DNA of 64,000 nucleotides, taken from positions 1 to 64,000 of the forward strand of contig CACOQC010000001.1 in the NCBI GenBank assembly GCA_902629215.1, read 5' to 3'. Source of the DNA: an uncultured Pelagibacteraceae bacterium. GTDB lineage: Bacteria > Pseudomonadota > Alphaproteobacteria > Pelagibacterales > Pelagibacteraceae. A model generated the notes under the pieces. The model was not told the origin of the DNA. It worked only from the letters and a program-made list of their open reading frames with translations, and searched no databases. Shown here one piece after another: positions 54,358 to 63,989 of the stretch. The translations under genes were made by a program, and so were the position numbers. How positions within the stretch are numbered: the first letter of the stretch is position 1; every line of letters starts with the position of its first letter.

Positions 54358-54849
54358 ATGTTAATTAGTTTAAAAAATAAAGATACACTATCTTGTGGTG
54401 ATTTCTTGTTCAAATGCTCAATAGGAAAAAAAGGGCTAAGCTCAAGTAAAATAGAAGGTGACATGAAAACACCAAAAGGTATTTTTTCATTAGGACCATT
54501 ATTTTATAGAAAAGATAGAAATAAAATACCTTTAACAAAAATTAAAACCATTAATATTACAAAAAAAATGGGATGGTGTGATGACATTAATCATTTTAAA
54601 TATAATTGCTTAATTAAGATAGATAAAAAAATTAAACATGAAAAAATGTATAGAAATGATTATAAATATGATTTTTTAATTCCAATAAATTATAATACTA
54701 AAAAACCAAAAAGAAATAAAGGTAGTGCAATTTTTTTACACCTTACAAAAAATTATAAAAAAACTTTAGGCTGCATTACTTTAAAAAAAAATGATTTTTT
54801 AATACTTCTCAAATTAATAAATAAAAAAACAAAAATTAAAATTTTCTAA
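54358..54849 (+). CDS. YkuD-type L,D-transpeptidase family protein
   Basis: A 163-aa protein with an L,D-transpeptidase catalytic fold. SKIEGDMKTPKGIFSLG near residue 30 is the typical substrate-groove region (GDxxTPxG), and the C-terminal SAIFLHLTKNYKKTLGCITL (about 122-141) contains the His and catalytic Cys motif HxxxxxxxxxGC. No clear signal peptide is visible, as in several members of this subfamily. The likely role is peptidoglycan cross-linking or tailoring. The 3' end overlaps the convergent YggS gene by 4 bases. Confidence 0.82.
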   Translation: MLISLKNKDTLSCGDFLFKCSIGKKGLSSSKIEGDMKTPKGIFSLGPLFYRKDRNKIPLTKIKTINITKKMGWCDDINHFKYNCLIKIDKKIKHEKMYRNDYKYDFLIPINYNTKKPKRNKGSAIFLHLTKNYKKTLGCITLKKNDFLILLKLINKKTKIKIF

Positions 54850-55499
54850 GATCTATTACCAAAGATTTTAGATCCTATTCTTATAAAAGTCGAACCATGT
54901 TTAATTGCATCTAAATAATCATTCGACATTCCTAGACTTAATTCTTGAAGATCTAACTGTTTATTAAGTTTTTCCATTTGCTGAAAATACCCATCTGTAT
55001 TTTCATTAACAGGAGGTAAACACATAAGCCCTATTATATTTAGTTTTAAATCTTTAATACAAATTGAATAAAATTCATTTAACTCATTTATATTAATACC
55101 CGCTTTCTGTTCTTCTCCACCAATATTTACTTGAATAAAAATTTTGATTTTTTTATCATTTTTAGACTGATGTTCTGAAATTTTTTTTGCTAATTTTAAA
55201 TTATCCAATGAATGAAGGTAATCAAATAAAGGGAACAAAAATTTTACTTTATTAGTTTGAAGTTTACCAATCATATGGAGTTTTATATTTTTAAAATCTT
55301 TTTTAATTGGTATCCATTTTTCTATAGCTTCCTGAATTTTGTTTTCACCAAAATGACTATGACCATAATCAATAAGTGGGATTATGTCTGATGAGGGAAA
55401 TGTTTTGCTAACAGCTATAATTTGGGGCAATTTTTCTGTATTAGTTTTTTTCTTTAATAAGTTTTCAATTGCAATTAAATTGTTTACATTTTTATGCAT
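54846..55499 (-). CDS. YggS/PLPBP family pyridoxal-phosphate homeostasis protein
   Basis: A 217-aa single-domain PLP-binding protein of the alanine-racemase fold. The PLP lysine is in IIAVSKTFPSSD near residue 32; HFGENKIQEA near 55, LHMIGKLQTNKVKFL near 75-89, and LSLGMSNDYLDAIKHGSTFIRIGSKIFG near the end are family signatures. It buffers PLP and affects amino-acid balance. Its first bases overlap the divergent ThiE-like gene by 6. Confidence 0.93.
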   Translation of the reverse strand: MHKNVNNLIAIENLLKKKTNTEKLPQIIAVSKTFPSSDIIPLIDYGHSHFGENKIQEAIEKWIPIKKDFKNIKLHMIGKLQTNKVKFLFPLFDYLHSLDNLKLAKKISEHQSKNDKKIKIFIQVNIGGEEQKAGININELNEFYSICIKDLKLNIIGLMCLPPVNENTDGYFQQMEKLNKQLDLQELSLGMSNDYLDAIKHGSTFIRIGSKIFGNRS

Positions 55500-56045
55500 A
55501 ATAAAATCTTACCAAGTACTTATCATTTTATAGATAATTTAAATATAGAAAATATTTCAAATTTACATAAAAGTATTTGTCTTATTTATAGAAATTATAA
55601 TTCTAATATTAATTTAAGTGAACTTTTAAATTTTAAAAAAATTTGCAAAAAATTGAAATTAAAATTTATTATTTCAAATGAAATTGATTTGGCTTTTAAG
55701 TGCAGATTAGATGGAGTTTATTTACCATCTTTTAATAAAAAATTCTATTTAAAGAAATTTCAAAATTTAAAAGATTTTATAATTATAGGATCAGCTCATA
55801 CATTAAATGAAATCAGAGTCAAAGAAAGGCAAAATGTAGAACAAATTTTTTTATCTCCATTATTTAAAACTACTAAATCTAATTACAAACTCGGCATAAT
55901 TAGATTCAACAATCTTAGTAAGCTAACACGCAAACCTTTAATAGCTTTAGGTGGAATAAACAAAAACAATATTAAACAGTTAAAATTAATTAATGTAAAT
56001 GGTTTTGCTGGTATAACTTATTTTAACAAAAAAAATATTTCATAA
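55494..56045 (+). CDS. ThiE/TenI-like thiamine phosphate synthase family protein
   Basis: A 183-aa TIM-barrel protein related to thiamine-phosphate synthase. Visible are LKFIISNEIDLAFKCRLDGVYLP near residue 53-75 (pyrophosphate region), IIIGSAHTLNEI near 96, IFLSPLFKTTKS near 118 and PLIALGGINKNNIKQL near 148. It is shorter than ThiE (about 210) and some catalytic positions are changed (GSAHT in place of GxSxH), so it may be a TenI-like homologue. Free-living SAR11 relatives are known to need the pyrimidine HMP, so true ThiE activity is uncertain. Confidence 0.75.
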   Translation: MHNKILPSTYHFIDNLNIENISNLHKSICLIYRNYNSNINLSELLNFKKICKKLKLKFIISNEIDLAFKCRLDGVYLPSFNKKFYLKKFQNLKDFIIIGSAHTLNEIRVKERQNVEQIFLSPLFKTTKSNYKLGIIRFNNLSKLTRKPLIALGGINKNNIKQLKLINVNGFAGITYFNKKNIS

Positions 56046-56049
56046 TAAA

Positions 56050-57573
56050 ATGTCAAAGAATTTAAAAGAAGAAATTTCAATTTTGATTAAAAAATTTGAA
56101 AGCAAGAGATATAATGATGTTATCAATGAATCATTAGTAATTTTAAAAAAAAAAGATAACGATTTTTTATGGAATTTAGTAGGCCTATGTTTTCAAAATT
56201 TAAACAAATACAATAAATCAATTGAATGTTTTGAAAATGCAACAAAAATAAATCCTAAAAATTTTTCAGCCTTTAACAATTTAGGTATCTCCTATAAAAA
56301 ATTAAAAAGATACAAAGAATCTGAAACAAGCTTACTAAATTCAATAACTATCAATCCTGATTATGTAAATGCGATGGTCAATATGGGTAATTTAAAAAAT
56401 GAAACTTATTTTTTTAATGACTCAATTAGATATTATGAACAAGCAATTGAATTAAACAATAAATTACCCTCAACTTATTTGAATTTAGCTAATGTTTGTC
56501 AAACAATTAATCAAATTGAAGAAGCAAAAAAGTATTTATACAAAGCCATTACTATAGATGAAACTTTTACAATAGCTGATCAAAAATTAAGTATGTTGGA
56601 AAAATATGATAAAGATAATTTGCACTTAAAAACAATGTTAAAAAAATTCAAGTCGAGTGATTTGGATAATGCAAAAAAAATATATTTATGTTTTGGTATC
56701 TACAAAGCGTTAAATGACATAGAAGACTACCAAGGTTCAGTTAAATACTTAAAGCTTGGTAACAAACTTCAAAGAGAATTATTGAATTATGATATCGATT
56801 TTCATAAATCTTTATCAAAAAAAATAAAAACAATTTTTTCAAAAATTGACCTGAAAAATTTTAATAATAAGCCCAAAAATTCAAAATATATTTTTATTTT
56901 AGGTATGCCAAGATCAGGGACAACACTAATTGAAAAAATAATTTCTTCTCATTCCAAGGTTTCTACAATCAGCGAGTCAAATTTTATACCTGAAAAAATT
57001 TTCAATTTTTTAAATAAGGATTTTGAAAATTTTATTGAGTTTTTAAAATCTGATTTTGAAAATGATTATAAAAAATTTACTCAGTCATTTAATATCCAAA
57101 ATCAATTTATAATTGATAAAACACTTATTAATTTTTGGTATTTAGGATTTATCAAAATTCTTTTTCCTGGTTCAAAAATCATTCATGTCTCTAGAAATCC
57201 ATTAGATAACTGTTTGTCAATTTTTGAGAATTTATTTGATTACCAACAGGGATGGGATTGTGATCAAAATGAATTAGCAGAGTATTATTTAATTTATAAA
57301 GATTTAATGGAATATTGGAACAAGTTATTTAGCAAAACTATTTTTAATATAAAATATGAAGATGTTATTTCAAATCCAAAAAAAAAAATTGAAGAATTAA
57401 TAAGTTTTTGTCAATTAGACTGGGAAGAAAAATGTTTAAATTTTCATGAAAACAATAATCCAATTAAAACGCTAAGTGTAAATCAGGCTAATAAACCTAT
57501 ATATAAAAATTCAATAAATAAATTTAAAAACTTTGAAAAAGACCTTGATATTTTATTTAAAAAATTAAGTTAA
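56050..57573 (+). CDS. TPR-repeat sulfotransferase (first of a convergent pair)
   Basis: A 507-aa protein: N-terminal tetratricopeptide repeats (about 10-200; NLVGLCFQNLNKYNKSIECFENATKINPKNFSAFNNLG is one unit and a half, given here as a span at residues 36-75) and a C-terminal P-loop sulfotransferase domain (about 270-500). The PAPS-binding loop is LGMPRSGTTLIEKIISSH near 286, and a 3'-phosphate motif HVSRNPLDNCLSIF lies near 379. No signal peptide, so probably cytoplasmic. Acceptor unknown. It ends overlapping its convergent relative by 9 bases. Confidence 0.85.
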   Translation: MSKNLKEEISILIKKFESKRYNDVINESLVILKKKDNDFLWNLVGLCFQNLNKYNKSIECFENATKINPKNFSAFNNLGISYKKLKRYKESETSLLNSITINPDYVNAMVNMGNLKNETYFFNDSIRYYEQAIELNNKLPSTYLNLANVCQTINQIEEAKKYLYKAITIDETFTIADQKLSMLEKYDKDNLHLKTMLKKFKSSDLDNAKKIYLCFGIYKALNDIEDYQGSVKYLKLGNKLQRELLNYDIDFHKSLSKKIKTIFSKIDLKNFNNKPKNSKYIFILGMPRSGTTLIEKIISSHSKVSTISESNFIPEKIFNFLNKDFENFIEFLKSDFENDYKKFTQSFNIQNQFIIDKTLINFWYLGFIKILFPGSKIIHVSRNPLDNCLSIFENLFDYQQGWDCDQNELAEYYLIYKDLMEYWNKLFSKTIFNIKYEDVISNPKKKIEELISFCQLDWEEKCLNFHENNNPIKTLSVNQANKPIYKNSINKFKNFEKDLDILFKKLS

Positions 57574-59028
57574 CTTTTTTATTCCATATTTTTTTAAAAA
57601 AGGAATATAATTTTCAAGGTAACTTAAATCATGTTTAGTAATTTTATTTCTTACCTGAAGATTACTTACAGTTTTAATTATTGTTGTCTTTTTATAATTT
57701 TCATCAATTATTTTTTTATTCCATTTAATACCTAGAAAATTAAATAGATTTTTTGAATTATCCACGGGATTTTCAGAAAAATTTTCTAAATTAATTATTT
57801 CAAGATTAATTTTTTTTTCTAAAAGAATTTCATTGAGATTATTTTCGTAAAGCTCCATAAAAGTAACTATTTTTTCTATGGAATGAGACCATAATAAGTT
57901 TGGTAAAAAAACTTTTAAAATTCCAAGTAAATTTGCAACATAATTTCTTTTACAATAAATAAATTTAGCTCTAGGGAAAATTTTACTCAAAATTTTGATA
58001 TAAAGGAAATTTTCAAGAGACTTATCAGTAAAACTTTTAGATGTGTCAATACCTACTTGTTTATATTGATTTAAAACTAAACTTTCTAGATTTTGTAATC
58101 CATTATCATCAAAATCAAAATTTACATTTAAATTATTATCATCATAGTTAGAAATAATATTTTTTGAAAAAAAAACTTTTCCCATCACTCCAGTTTCATC
58201 TCCCTTGATTATCTGATTTTCACTGGAACAAATTAAATTTTCAATCATTGTTGTTCCTGATCGTGGTAAACCCATTATGAAAATTGGGTAATTTTTTGAT
58301 TTACTTTTAAAATCTATATTTTCAATTTTTTTGATAAATTGTGGTAATAAATTAGTAAAATAATTAAATTCCTGTTCTGAGGCCTTGTTCCTACTCTGAA
58401 TGAAATAACGATGACCATTTATCAAATTATCTAATTCATAATCAAAATTTTTATTATTCTTTTCATTTTCGGCGAGGATTAAACTTGCATAAATAATATT
58501 CACATTATTTTTATTATCTTCAGTCTTAAAATTATTTATTTTATTGATCAAAGTGTCAGATAAATATTTTTTATCTAATTTAATTAGTTCATAAAAAGCA
58601 TTAAAATTATGTGGTTCTTCTTCTATGATTTTATTGTAATAATTTTCTGCAATCTTGAATTTACCAATCTCGGAATAAATTTTACCAAGATTGAATAATG
58701 CATTAATATTTTTTTCATTAATATTTAAAACTTTTTCAAATAATTTAATTGCTTTTTCATATTGATTAGATTGCAACAAAACCTCTGCTAAAAAACTTTG
58801 ATTTAGTTCGTCTGGTCCTTTCAGGTTTATGGATTTTTTTATATATTTGATAGCTGATAAATAATTATATACTCTAAAATAAGAATGACCTAAATACCAA
58901 CAGATTAAAAAATTCGACTCTTTTTCTTTTAAATTTTCAAGTATATCAATAGAGATTTGATATTTAGCTTCTTTAAAATTTAATAAAGCTTTATCAATAT
59001 GAGGCTGAATTGAATTTTTGTTTTCCAT
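57565..59028 (-). CDS. TPR-repeat sulfotransferase (second of a convergent pair)
   Basis: A 487-aa protein with the same layout as its convergent neighbour: N-terminal TPR units (about 10-165) and a C-terminal sulfotransferase domain with the P-loop MGLPRSGTTMIENLICSS near residue 250 and the region FIYCKRNYVANLLGILK near 355, a degenerate counterpart of the RNPLD motif. The two proteins are clearly related but well diverged, so the pair is an old duplication or two separate acquisitions. Acceptor unknown. It lies downstream of the porin terminator. Confidence 0.83.
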   Translation of the reverse strand: MENKNSIQPHIDKALLNFKEAKYQISIDILENLKEKESNFLICWYLGHSYFRVYNYLSAIKYIKKSINLKGPDELNQSFLAEVLLQSNQYEKAIKLFEKVLNINEKNINALFNLGKIYSEIGKFKIAENYYNKIIEEEPHNFNAFYELIKLDKKYLSDTLINKINNFKTEDNKNNVNIIYASLILAENEKNNKNFDYELDNLINGHRYFIQSRNKASEQEFNYFTNLLPQFIKKIENIDFKSKSKNYPIFIMGLPRSGTTMIENLICSSENQIIKGDETGVMGKVFFSKNIISNYDDNNLNVNFDFDDNGLQNLESLVLNQYKQVGIDTSKSFTDKSLENFLYIKILSKIFPRAKFIYCKRNYVANLLGILKVFLPNLLWSHSIEKIVTFMELYENNLNEILLEKKINLEIINLENFSENPVDNSKNLFNFLGIKWNKKIIDENYKKTTIIKTVSNLQVRNKITKHDLSYLENYIPFLKKYGIKKLT

Positions 59029-59063
59029 AATGATATTTTACACTTTTATAAAATAATAAAGCA

Positions 59064-59096
59064 CAAAAAAAAACGGCCCTTAAAAAAGGGCCGTTT
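59064..59096 (-). terminator. Intrinsic terminator of the porin gene
   Basis: AAACGGCCCTT and AAGGGCCGTTT pair over 11 bp around a 4-base loop; on the minus strand the stem runs into about nine U residues. It lies 24 bases after the porin stop. It is the strongest terminator in the window, fitting a highly expressed gene. Confidence 0.95.
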
Positions 59097-59119
59097 AATA
59101 AGTAAATTACTTAATTAAA

Positions 59120-60145
59120 TTAGAATGCTAATGACAAACTAATTTCTGTAATTTCATCGTTAGTACCTGCAGTACCACTTTGGTTATCTTGAGAGTTGTT
59201 TTGGATAGCAATTGTAGCTCCACCCATAGTGTAAGCTATTGCAATACCAGTTGACTCTTGAGTAACGTCAGCGTCTGAACCATTTTTCTTATAAGTCATA
59301 TCGTGTTGGTTATAAGAAATTGATAGGTTATCGTTAACTGCAAATGCAATACCGTATGCTTCTACTTCTCTTGCACCTGTGTTAGTGTTTGCAGCTGTAG
59401 CTGATCTTGTGTTGTTAGACTCAGACAGCGTAATACCAGCAGTGATTGGACCCATTGTATAGTTAGCAAATCCAACAACTGATGAAGCGTCTTCATTACC
59501 CACTACTGCTTCATCATCGTATGATGATTGACCAGCACCGATACCAACAGACAATCCTTCTACTAAATCGCTACTTGTAATTGCGAAGTTAACGTTAGAA
59601 CCGTTAGCTAATGAAGTGTTATCTCCACCTGCACCACCGTCTCCGTTATCAGCTGAAGTTAAAGCTGGAGCGTACTCAACAGAAATACTCACTCCACCTA
59701 CTGTATTAGAATAACCTAATACACCAGCAGAACCACCAGTGTGAACTAATCCACCTGAAGAGTTACCTGTGTTGTGCCATGATTCTTCCCAAGCAGTCGG
59801 TGATTTATCATCGATTGTGCTAGCACCAAAAGTACCTACACCTTGGTCAAAACCAATTGTACCCATATCACCCATGTCTAAAAGAACGTTGTGTGATAAA
59901 AGTCCAGCTGGGCTGTTATCGTTAGTAGAAGCATAAAATGATGCAGTTCCTAAACCGTCAACATCTCCTGATCCACTAAACATGATAGCTGATTTACTAC
60001 CAAATGGGTTACCTGAATTAGTCTTATCATCAGACTTATAAGTAACTTCCCAAATACCGCTTACGCCTAATTCACCAGCTTGAGCGGACATTGCAACTAA
60101 TGAACCAGCTAATGCTGATGCACCAATTTTAGTTAGTTTTTTCAT
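59120..60145 (-). CDS. Outer-membrane general porin
   Basis: A 341-aa beta-barrel protein. A signal peptide MKKLTKIGASALAGSLVAMSAQA is cleaved before GELGVSG. The mature part alternates polar and aromatic residues, with many Gly/Ser/Asn/Asp turns and a C-terminal phenylalanine (ITEISLSLAF), the recognition signal for the BAM machinery. Base composition is richer in G+C than the surroundings, as expected for highly expressed genes. A strong Shine-Dalgarno AAGGAG and a strong terminator frame it. Solute specificity cannot be told. Confidence 0.9.
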   Translation of the reverse strand: MKKLTKIGASALAGSLVAMSAQAGELGVSGIWEVTYKSDDKTNSGNPFGSKSAIMFSGSGDVDGLGTASFYASTNDNSPAGLLSHNVLLDMGDMGTIGFDQGVGTFGASTIDDKSPTAWEESWHNTGNSSGGLVHTGGSAGVLGYSNTVGGVSISVEYAPALTSADNGDGGAGGDNTSLANGSNVNFAITSSDLVEGLSVGIGAGQSSYDDEAVVGNEDASSVVGFANYTMGPITAGITLSESNNTRSATAANTNTGAREVEAYGIAFAVNDNLSISYNQHDMTYKKNGSDADVTQESTGIAIAYTMGGATIAIQNNSQDNQSGTAGTNDEITEISLSLAF

Positions 60146-60162
60146 ATTAATTACTCCTTATT

Positions 60163-60211
60163 GTTAATTAATTAATTAATTATGAGCGAACTTTTTATCA
60201 ATTTTTATCAA
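60163..60211 (-). promoter_or_regulatory. Porin upstream region with tandem 10-bp repeats
   Basis: Two directly adjacent copies of TTTTTATCAA (60192-60201 and 60202-60211; TTGATAAAAA on the coding strand) lie about 50-65 bases before the porin ATG, followed toward the gene by a run of TTAA repeats (about 60163-60182). A 10-bp period puts both copies on the same face of the helix, as for operators of OmpR-type regulators. The regulator is not identified. Confidence 0.5.
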
Positions 60212-60328
60212 CCTAAATTGAATTATCTTAAGTTTTAAAGTAATTTTTGATTAAGTGTTGTAAAAATATCACATTGCTAAAATATGTTGAATTATTTGAA
60301 TTAAGAAATAAAAGTGTTAAAAAAACCA

Positions 60329-60937
60329 ATGTTTACAAAGCTTTTTAATCATTTTCTTGGAAAAATAGCACTATTTTTGATTTTAATTTTAACAATAAAT
60401 CAGTGTGGATTTTATAAAAAAACTGATGCTAGAAAAACCCCCACTAATGCAAAAGAAAGGGTTAAAAAAAACCTCGAGGAAGGAAGAAGAATTAAATTTG
60501 GTCAACTGGTTGGTAAAGGTGGATCGGGCAATTTTGAATTTGCTAGCTCTAACGAAATGTGGAGAGCCACGGTTGATATATTAGATTTTATGCCATTAGC
60601 AAATGCAGATTATGGTGGTGGGGTAATTATTACTGATTGGTATAATGAAGGAAACAAAAAAAATGAATCAATAAAAATTATGGTTCAATTTTTATCAAAT
60701 GAAATTAGAGCCGATGGATTAAAAGTTACTGTCTATAATAAAGTCTGCAATGAGGATAATTTAACGAACTGTTCCACAGCTGTTAAAGAAAACGATGGTA
60801 TTGGACAAGAATTAAAATTAGCGATACTAAGAAAAGCTGCTGAACTCAAAGTTTATAGGACTGAGAAGGAAGTAAAAGAATATAGAAAGAAAAATCAAGG
60901 TAAAGTTGTTTTTCCAGAGAGTTTAGGCAAAGATTAA
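60329..60937 (+). CDS. DUF3576 domain lipoprotein
   Basis: A 202-aa envelope protein of the DUF3576 family found in alphaproteobacteria, usually next to leuS. An N-terminal hydrophobic signal ends in a lipobox-like NQCGFYKK (Cys near residue 27). The conserved domain (about 70-165) includes NEMWRATVDILDFMPLANADYGGGVIITDWY. I choose the ATG at 60329; an in-frame GTG at 60314 adds five codons. The function is unknown; the order DUF3576-leuS-lptE-holA is a conserved outer-membrane/translation block. Confidence 0.87.
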   Translation: MFTKLFNHFLGKIALFLILILTINQCGFYKKTDARKTPTNAKERVKKNLEEGRRIKFGQLVGKGGSGNFEFASSNEMWRATVDILDFMPLANADYGGGVIITDWYNEGNKKNESIKIMVQFLSNEIRADGLKVTVYNKVCNEDNLTNCSTAVKENDGIGQELKLAILRKAAELKVYRTEKEVKEYRKKNQGKVVFPESLGKD

Positions 60938-60978
60938 AATTTTTGTTATAATAATTCCCTTAAAAAATAGATTTATTT

Positions 60979-63528
60979 ATGATGGATAGATATAACTTCA
61001 ATATAATCGAAAAAAAATGGCAAGATATTTGGGATAAAAACCAAAGTTTCAAAACGATTGCGGATAAAAATAAAAAAAAATTTTATGTATTAGAAATGTT
61101 TCCCTATCCTTCTGGTAAGATACATATGGGACACGTTAGAAACTATACTATTGGTGATGTGCTTGCTAGATATAAATCGATGCAAGGTTTTAATGTTTTG
61201 CATCCAATGGGGTGGGATGCTTTTGGTATGCCTGCCGAAAATGCTGCAAGAGAAAATAAATTAGATCCAAAAAAATGGACAAATTCAAACATCACTACTA
61301 TGAAAAACCAATTAAAAAGGCTTGGTTTATCAATTGATTGGGATAGAGAAATTTCAACTTGCTCTGAAGATTATTATAAACATCAGCAGATATTCTTTCT
61401 TGAGTTACTAGATAAAAAATTGATTTATAGGAAAGAAAATTACGTAAATTGGGATCCAGTGGATGAAACAGTTCTTGCAAACGAACAAGTAATAGATGGA
61501 AAGGGTTGGCGTTCTGGTGCTGCTGTAGAGAGAAAAAAATTAAGTCAATGGTTCTTTAATATTTCAAAATTTTCTCAAGATCTTTTGGATGGTTTAGATG
61601 GTTTAAATAGTTGGCCCAATAAAGTAAAAACTATGCAAAAAAATTGGATAGGTAAATCTTTTGGGTGTGAAATCGAATTTAAAGTTGAAGGTGAGTTGCC
61701 AGTTAAGAAAATAAAGTGTTTTACAACAAGACCTGATACTCTTTTTGGATTTTCTTTTTTAGCACTATCTATAGATCATGAAATATCAAACTTTTACAAA
61801 GATCATAAAGAGTTTATAAATTTTAAAGAAGAGTGCTCTAAAACAGGCACTACAGAAGAAGCTTTAGCTGTTGGAGAAAAAATAGGTTTTAAAACAAACC
61901 TTAAAGCAATAAATCCGCTTAATCCATCTCAAAAAGTGCCTGTATATTTTGCCAACTTTGTACTCATGGATTATGGCTTTGGCGCAGTATTTGGATGTCC
62001 AGCTCATGATCAAAGAGATTTTGACTTTGCAAAAAAATATAATTTAGAAATTAAAACTGTTGTTAGACCCAATGAAAAAGATAAAAATTTTAAAGTTGAA
62101 AATGAAGCTTATTCAGGCCCAGGTGTAATAATAAATTCTGAATTTCTAAATGGTTTTGAAGCACCAAATAATTCGGTTATTGAGACTATAAAAATTCTTG
62201 AAAAAAGAAAATTGGGAAAAAAACAAATTAACTATAGATTAAAAGATTGGGGCGTCTCACGACAAAGATATTGGGGTTGTCCAATACCAATTATATATGA
62301 TCAAGATGGAAAAGTTCACCCAGTTCCTAAATCAATGTTGCCAGTAAAACTTCCTGAGAATATTGATCTGAATGTGAAAGGCAACCCTCTTGATAGTATT
62401 GAAAACTGGAAACACATTGAAATTGATGGAAAAAAATATACTAGAGAGACAGATACTTTAGATACATTTGTGTGTTCTTCTTGGTATTATTTAAGATTTT
62501 GTTCTCCTAATGAAAAAAATTATGGTTTTAACAAAACAGATATAGATTATTGGATGCCAGTTGATCAATACATTGGTGGTGTTGAACATGCAATATTGCA
62601 TTTATTATATTCTCGTTTTTTTATGAGAGCTTTAAATTTTGAAAATAAAAATTTTGACATCAAAGAACCATTTAAAAGCTTATTTACTCAAGGAATGGTT
62701 TGTCATGAAACATTTAAGGATGAAAAGAATAATTGGCTTAATCCAGATGAAGTATTTTCCGAAGATGGAAAAAATTTCCTTACAATTCAAGGAAAAAATC
62801 AAGTTAAAGTTGGTCCATCAGAGTCGATGTCAAAATCAAAAAAGAATACAATCGATCCTGAAAAAATGATTAATAATTATGGTGCTGACTCAGTAAGATT
62901 ATTTATAATGTCAGATAGCCCGCCAGAAAAGGATGTTCAATGGTCAACGGAAGGTATGGAAGGATCATTTAAATTTATACAAAAATTATGGTCCCTAAAT
63001 AAAAAATTTACAGATAAAATTAACAAGAATGAAAAAGGGATTAACAATGATACAATTATTAAATACGTTAACTCTTTAATCAATAAGATTACCAATAATC
63101 TAGAAAACTTTAGGTATAATGTAATTATTGCAAATTTTTATGAAATGTATAATTTTTTAAATAAAGAGTTAGAAAAACCTGTAAGTAAAAAAGTTCTGGT
63201 AGATAATTATTATATTATCTTAAAATTATTAAATCCCTTTGTCCCTCATTTTGCTTCAGAATGTTTGGAAAAATTTTCGAAATTTAAAAAAGACAATAAT
63301 GAATGGCCTAAGGCTAATGAAAAACTTTTAGCGGAAGAAAAAGTAAAAATTGTTGTTCAAATAAATGGGAAAAAGCGTGAAATTTTAGAAACAACAAAAG
63401 ATATAAGTGAAAATGAAATTCTAGATATGATAAATAGTAATGATAAATTAAAAAACTACTTATACAAAAAGGAATTAATAAAAAAAATATTTGTGCCTAA
63501 CAAAATAATTAACTTAATTATCAAATGA
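60979..63528 (+). CDS. leuS: Leucyl-tRNA synthetase
   Basis: Charges tRNA-Leu, including the CAA isoacceptor encoded at 1490. The 849-aa class I enzyme has [20 protein letters not shown] near residue 42 (HIGH motif), the editing-domain motif [14 protein letters not shown] near 246, and the KMSKS loop [14 protein letters not shown] near 616. Full length. Either of two adjacent ATGs could be the start. Its 3' end overlaps lptE by 4 bases. Confidence 0.98.
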   Translation: MMDRYNFNIIEKKWQDIWDKNQSFKTIADKNKKKFYVLEMFPYPSGKIHMGHVRNYTIGDVLARYKSMQGFNVLHPMGWDAFGMPAENAARENKLDPKKWTNSNITTMKNQLKRLGLSIDWDREISTCSEDYYKHQQIFFLELLDKKLIYRKENYVNWDPVDETVLANEQVIDGKGWRSGAAVERKKLSQWFFNISKFSQDLLDGLDGLNSWPNKVKTMQKNWIGKSFGCEIEFKVEGELPVKKIKCFTTRPDTLFGFSFLALSIDHEISNFYKDHKEFINFKEECSKTGTTEEALAVGEKIGFKTNLKAINPLNPSQKVPVYFANFVLMDYGFGAVFGCPAHDQRDFDFAKKYNLEIKTVVRPNEKDKNFKVENEAYSGPGVIINSEFLNGFEAPNNSVIETIKILEKRKLGKKQINYRLKDWGVSRQRYWGCPIPIIYDQDGKVHPVPKSMLPVKLPENIDLNVKGNPLDSIENWKHIEIDGKKYTRETDTLDTFVCSSWYYLRFCSPNEKNYGFNKTDIDYWMPVDQYIGGVEHAILHLLYSRFFMRALNFENKNFDIKEPFKSLFTQGMVCHETFKDEKNNWLNPDEVFSEDGKNFLTIQGKNQVKVGPSESMSKSKKNTIDPEKMINNYGADSVRLFIMSDSPPEKDVQWSTEGMEGSFKFIQKLWSLNKKFTDKINKNEKGINNDTIIKYVNSLINKITNNLENFRYNVIIANFYEMYNFLNKELEKPVSKKVLVDNYYIILKLLNPFVPHFASECLEKFSKFKKDNNEWPKANEKLLAEEKVKIVVQINGKKREILETTKDISENEILDMINSNDKLKNYLYKKELIKKIFVPNKIINLIIK

Positions 63529-63989
63529 AAATATTTAAAATAATTTTAATAACTTTATTTTTTTTTCAAACAAATTGTGGATATAAAATAGTTAATAACA
63601 TTGATAATTTTAAATTTACAATTATTGACTACAAATTAACTGGTGAAAAAAGAATAAATAACCTTTTAGATAAAAATTTTAGAAGATTTGAAGATAATAT
63701 TTCACAATCAATATCAAGTTTTATTGTACATGCAAACAGTTCAATAAATAGATCCATTACTTCAAAAAATAGTTCAGGTGAAGCTTTAAGTTATGATCTA
63801 AAAATAACGATTGTAATGGAAGTTTATGAAAATAATAATTTATTAGATAAAACTTCATTTGATGAAAGCACTAGCTACGATAATTTAAATAGTAAATTTG
63901 AATTAAAACAGTATGAAAATATTTTAATACAAGATTTAACAAATGAAATGATATTCAAAATAAATAATAAATTAAACTCAGTAAAATGA
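63525..63989 (+). CDS. lptE: LPS-assembly lipoprotein LptE
   Basis: A 154-aa outer-membrane lipoprotein that plugs LptD in the LPS translocon. The signal [18 protein letters not shown] ends in a lipobox (QTNC) followed by GYKIV, the CGY motif typical of LptE. The rest is a small alpha/beta domain. Location between leuS and holA is diagnostic in proteobacteria. It overlaps leuS by 4 bases and the next start by 4. The LptM-like lipoprotein at 6677 may work on the same machine. Confidence 0.88.
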   Translation: MKIFKIILITLFFFQTNCGYKIVNNIDNFKFTIIDYKLTGEKRINNLLDKNFRRFEDNISQSISSFIVHANSSINRSITSKNSSGEALSYDLKITIVMEVYENNNLLDKTSFDESTSYDNLNSKFELKQYENILIQDLTNEMIFKINNKLNSVK

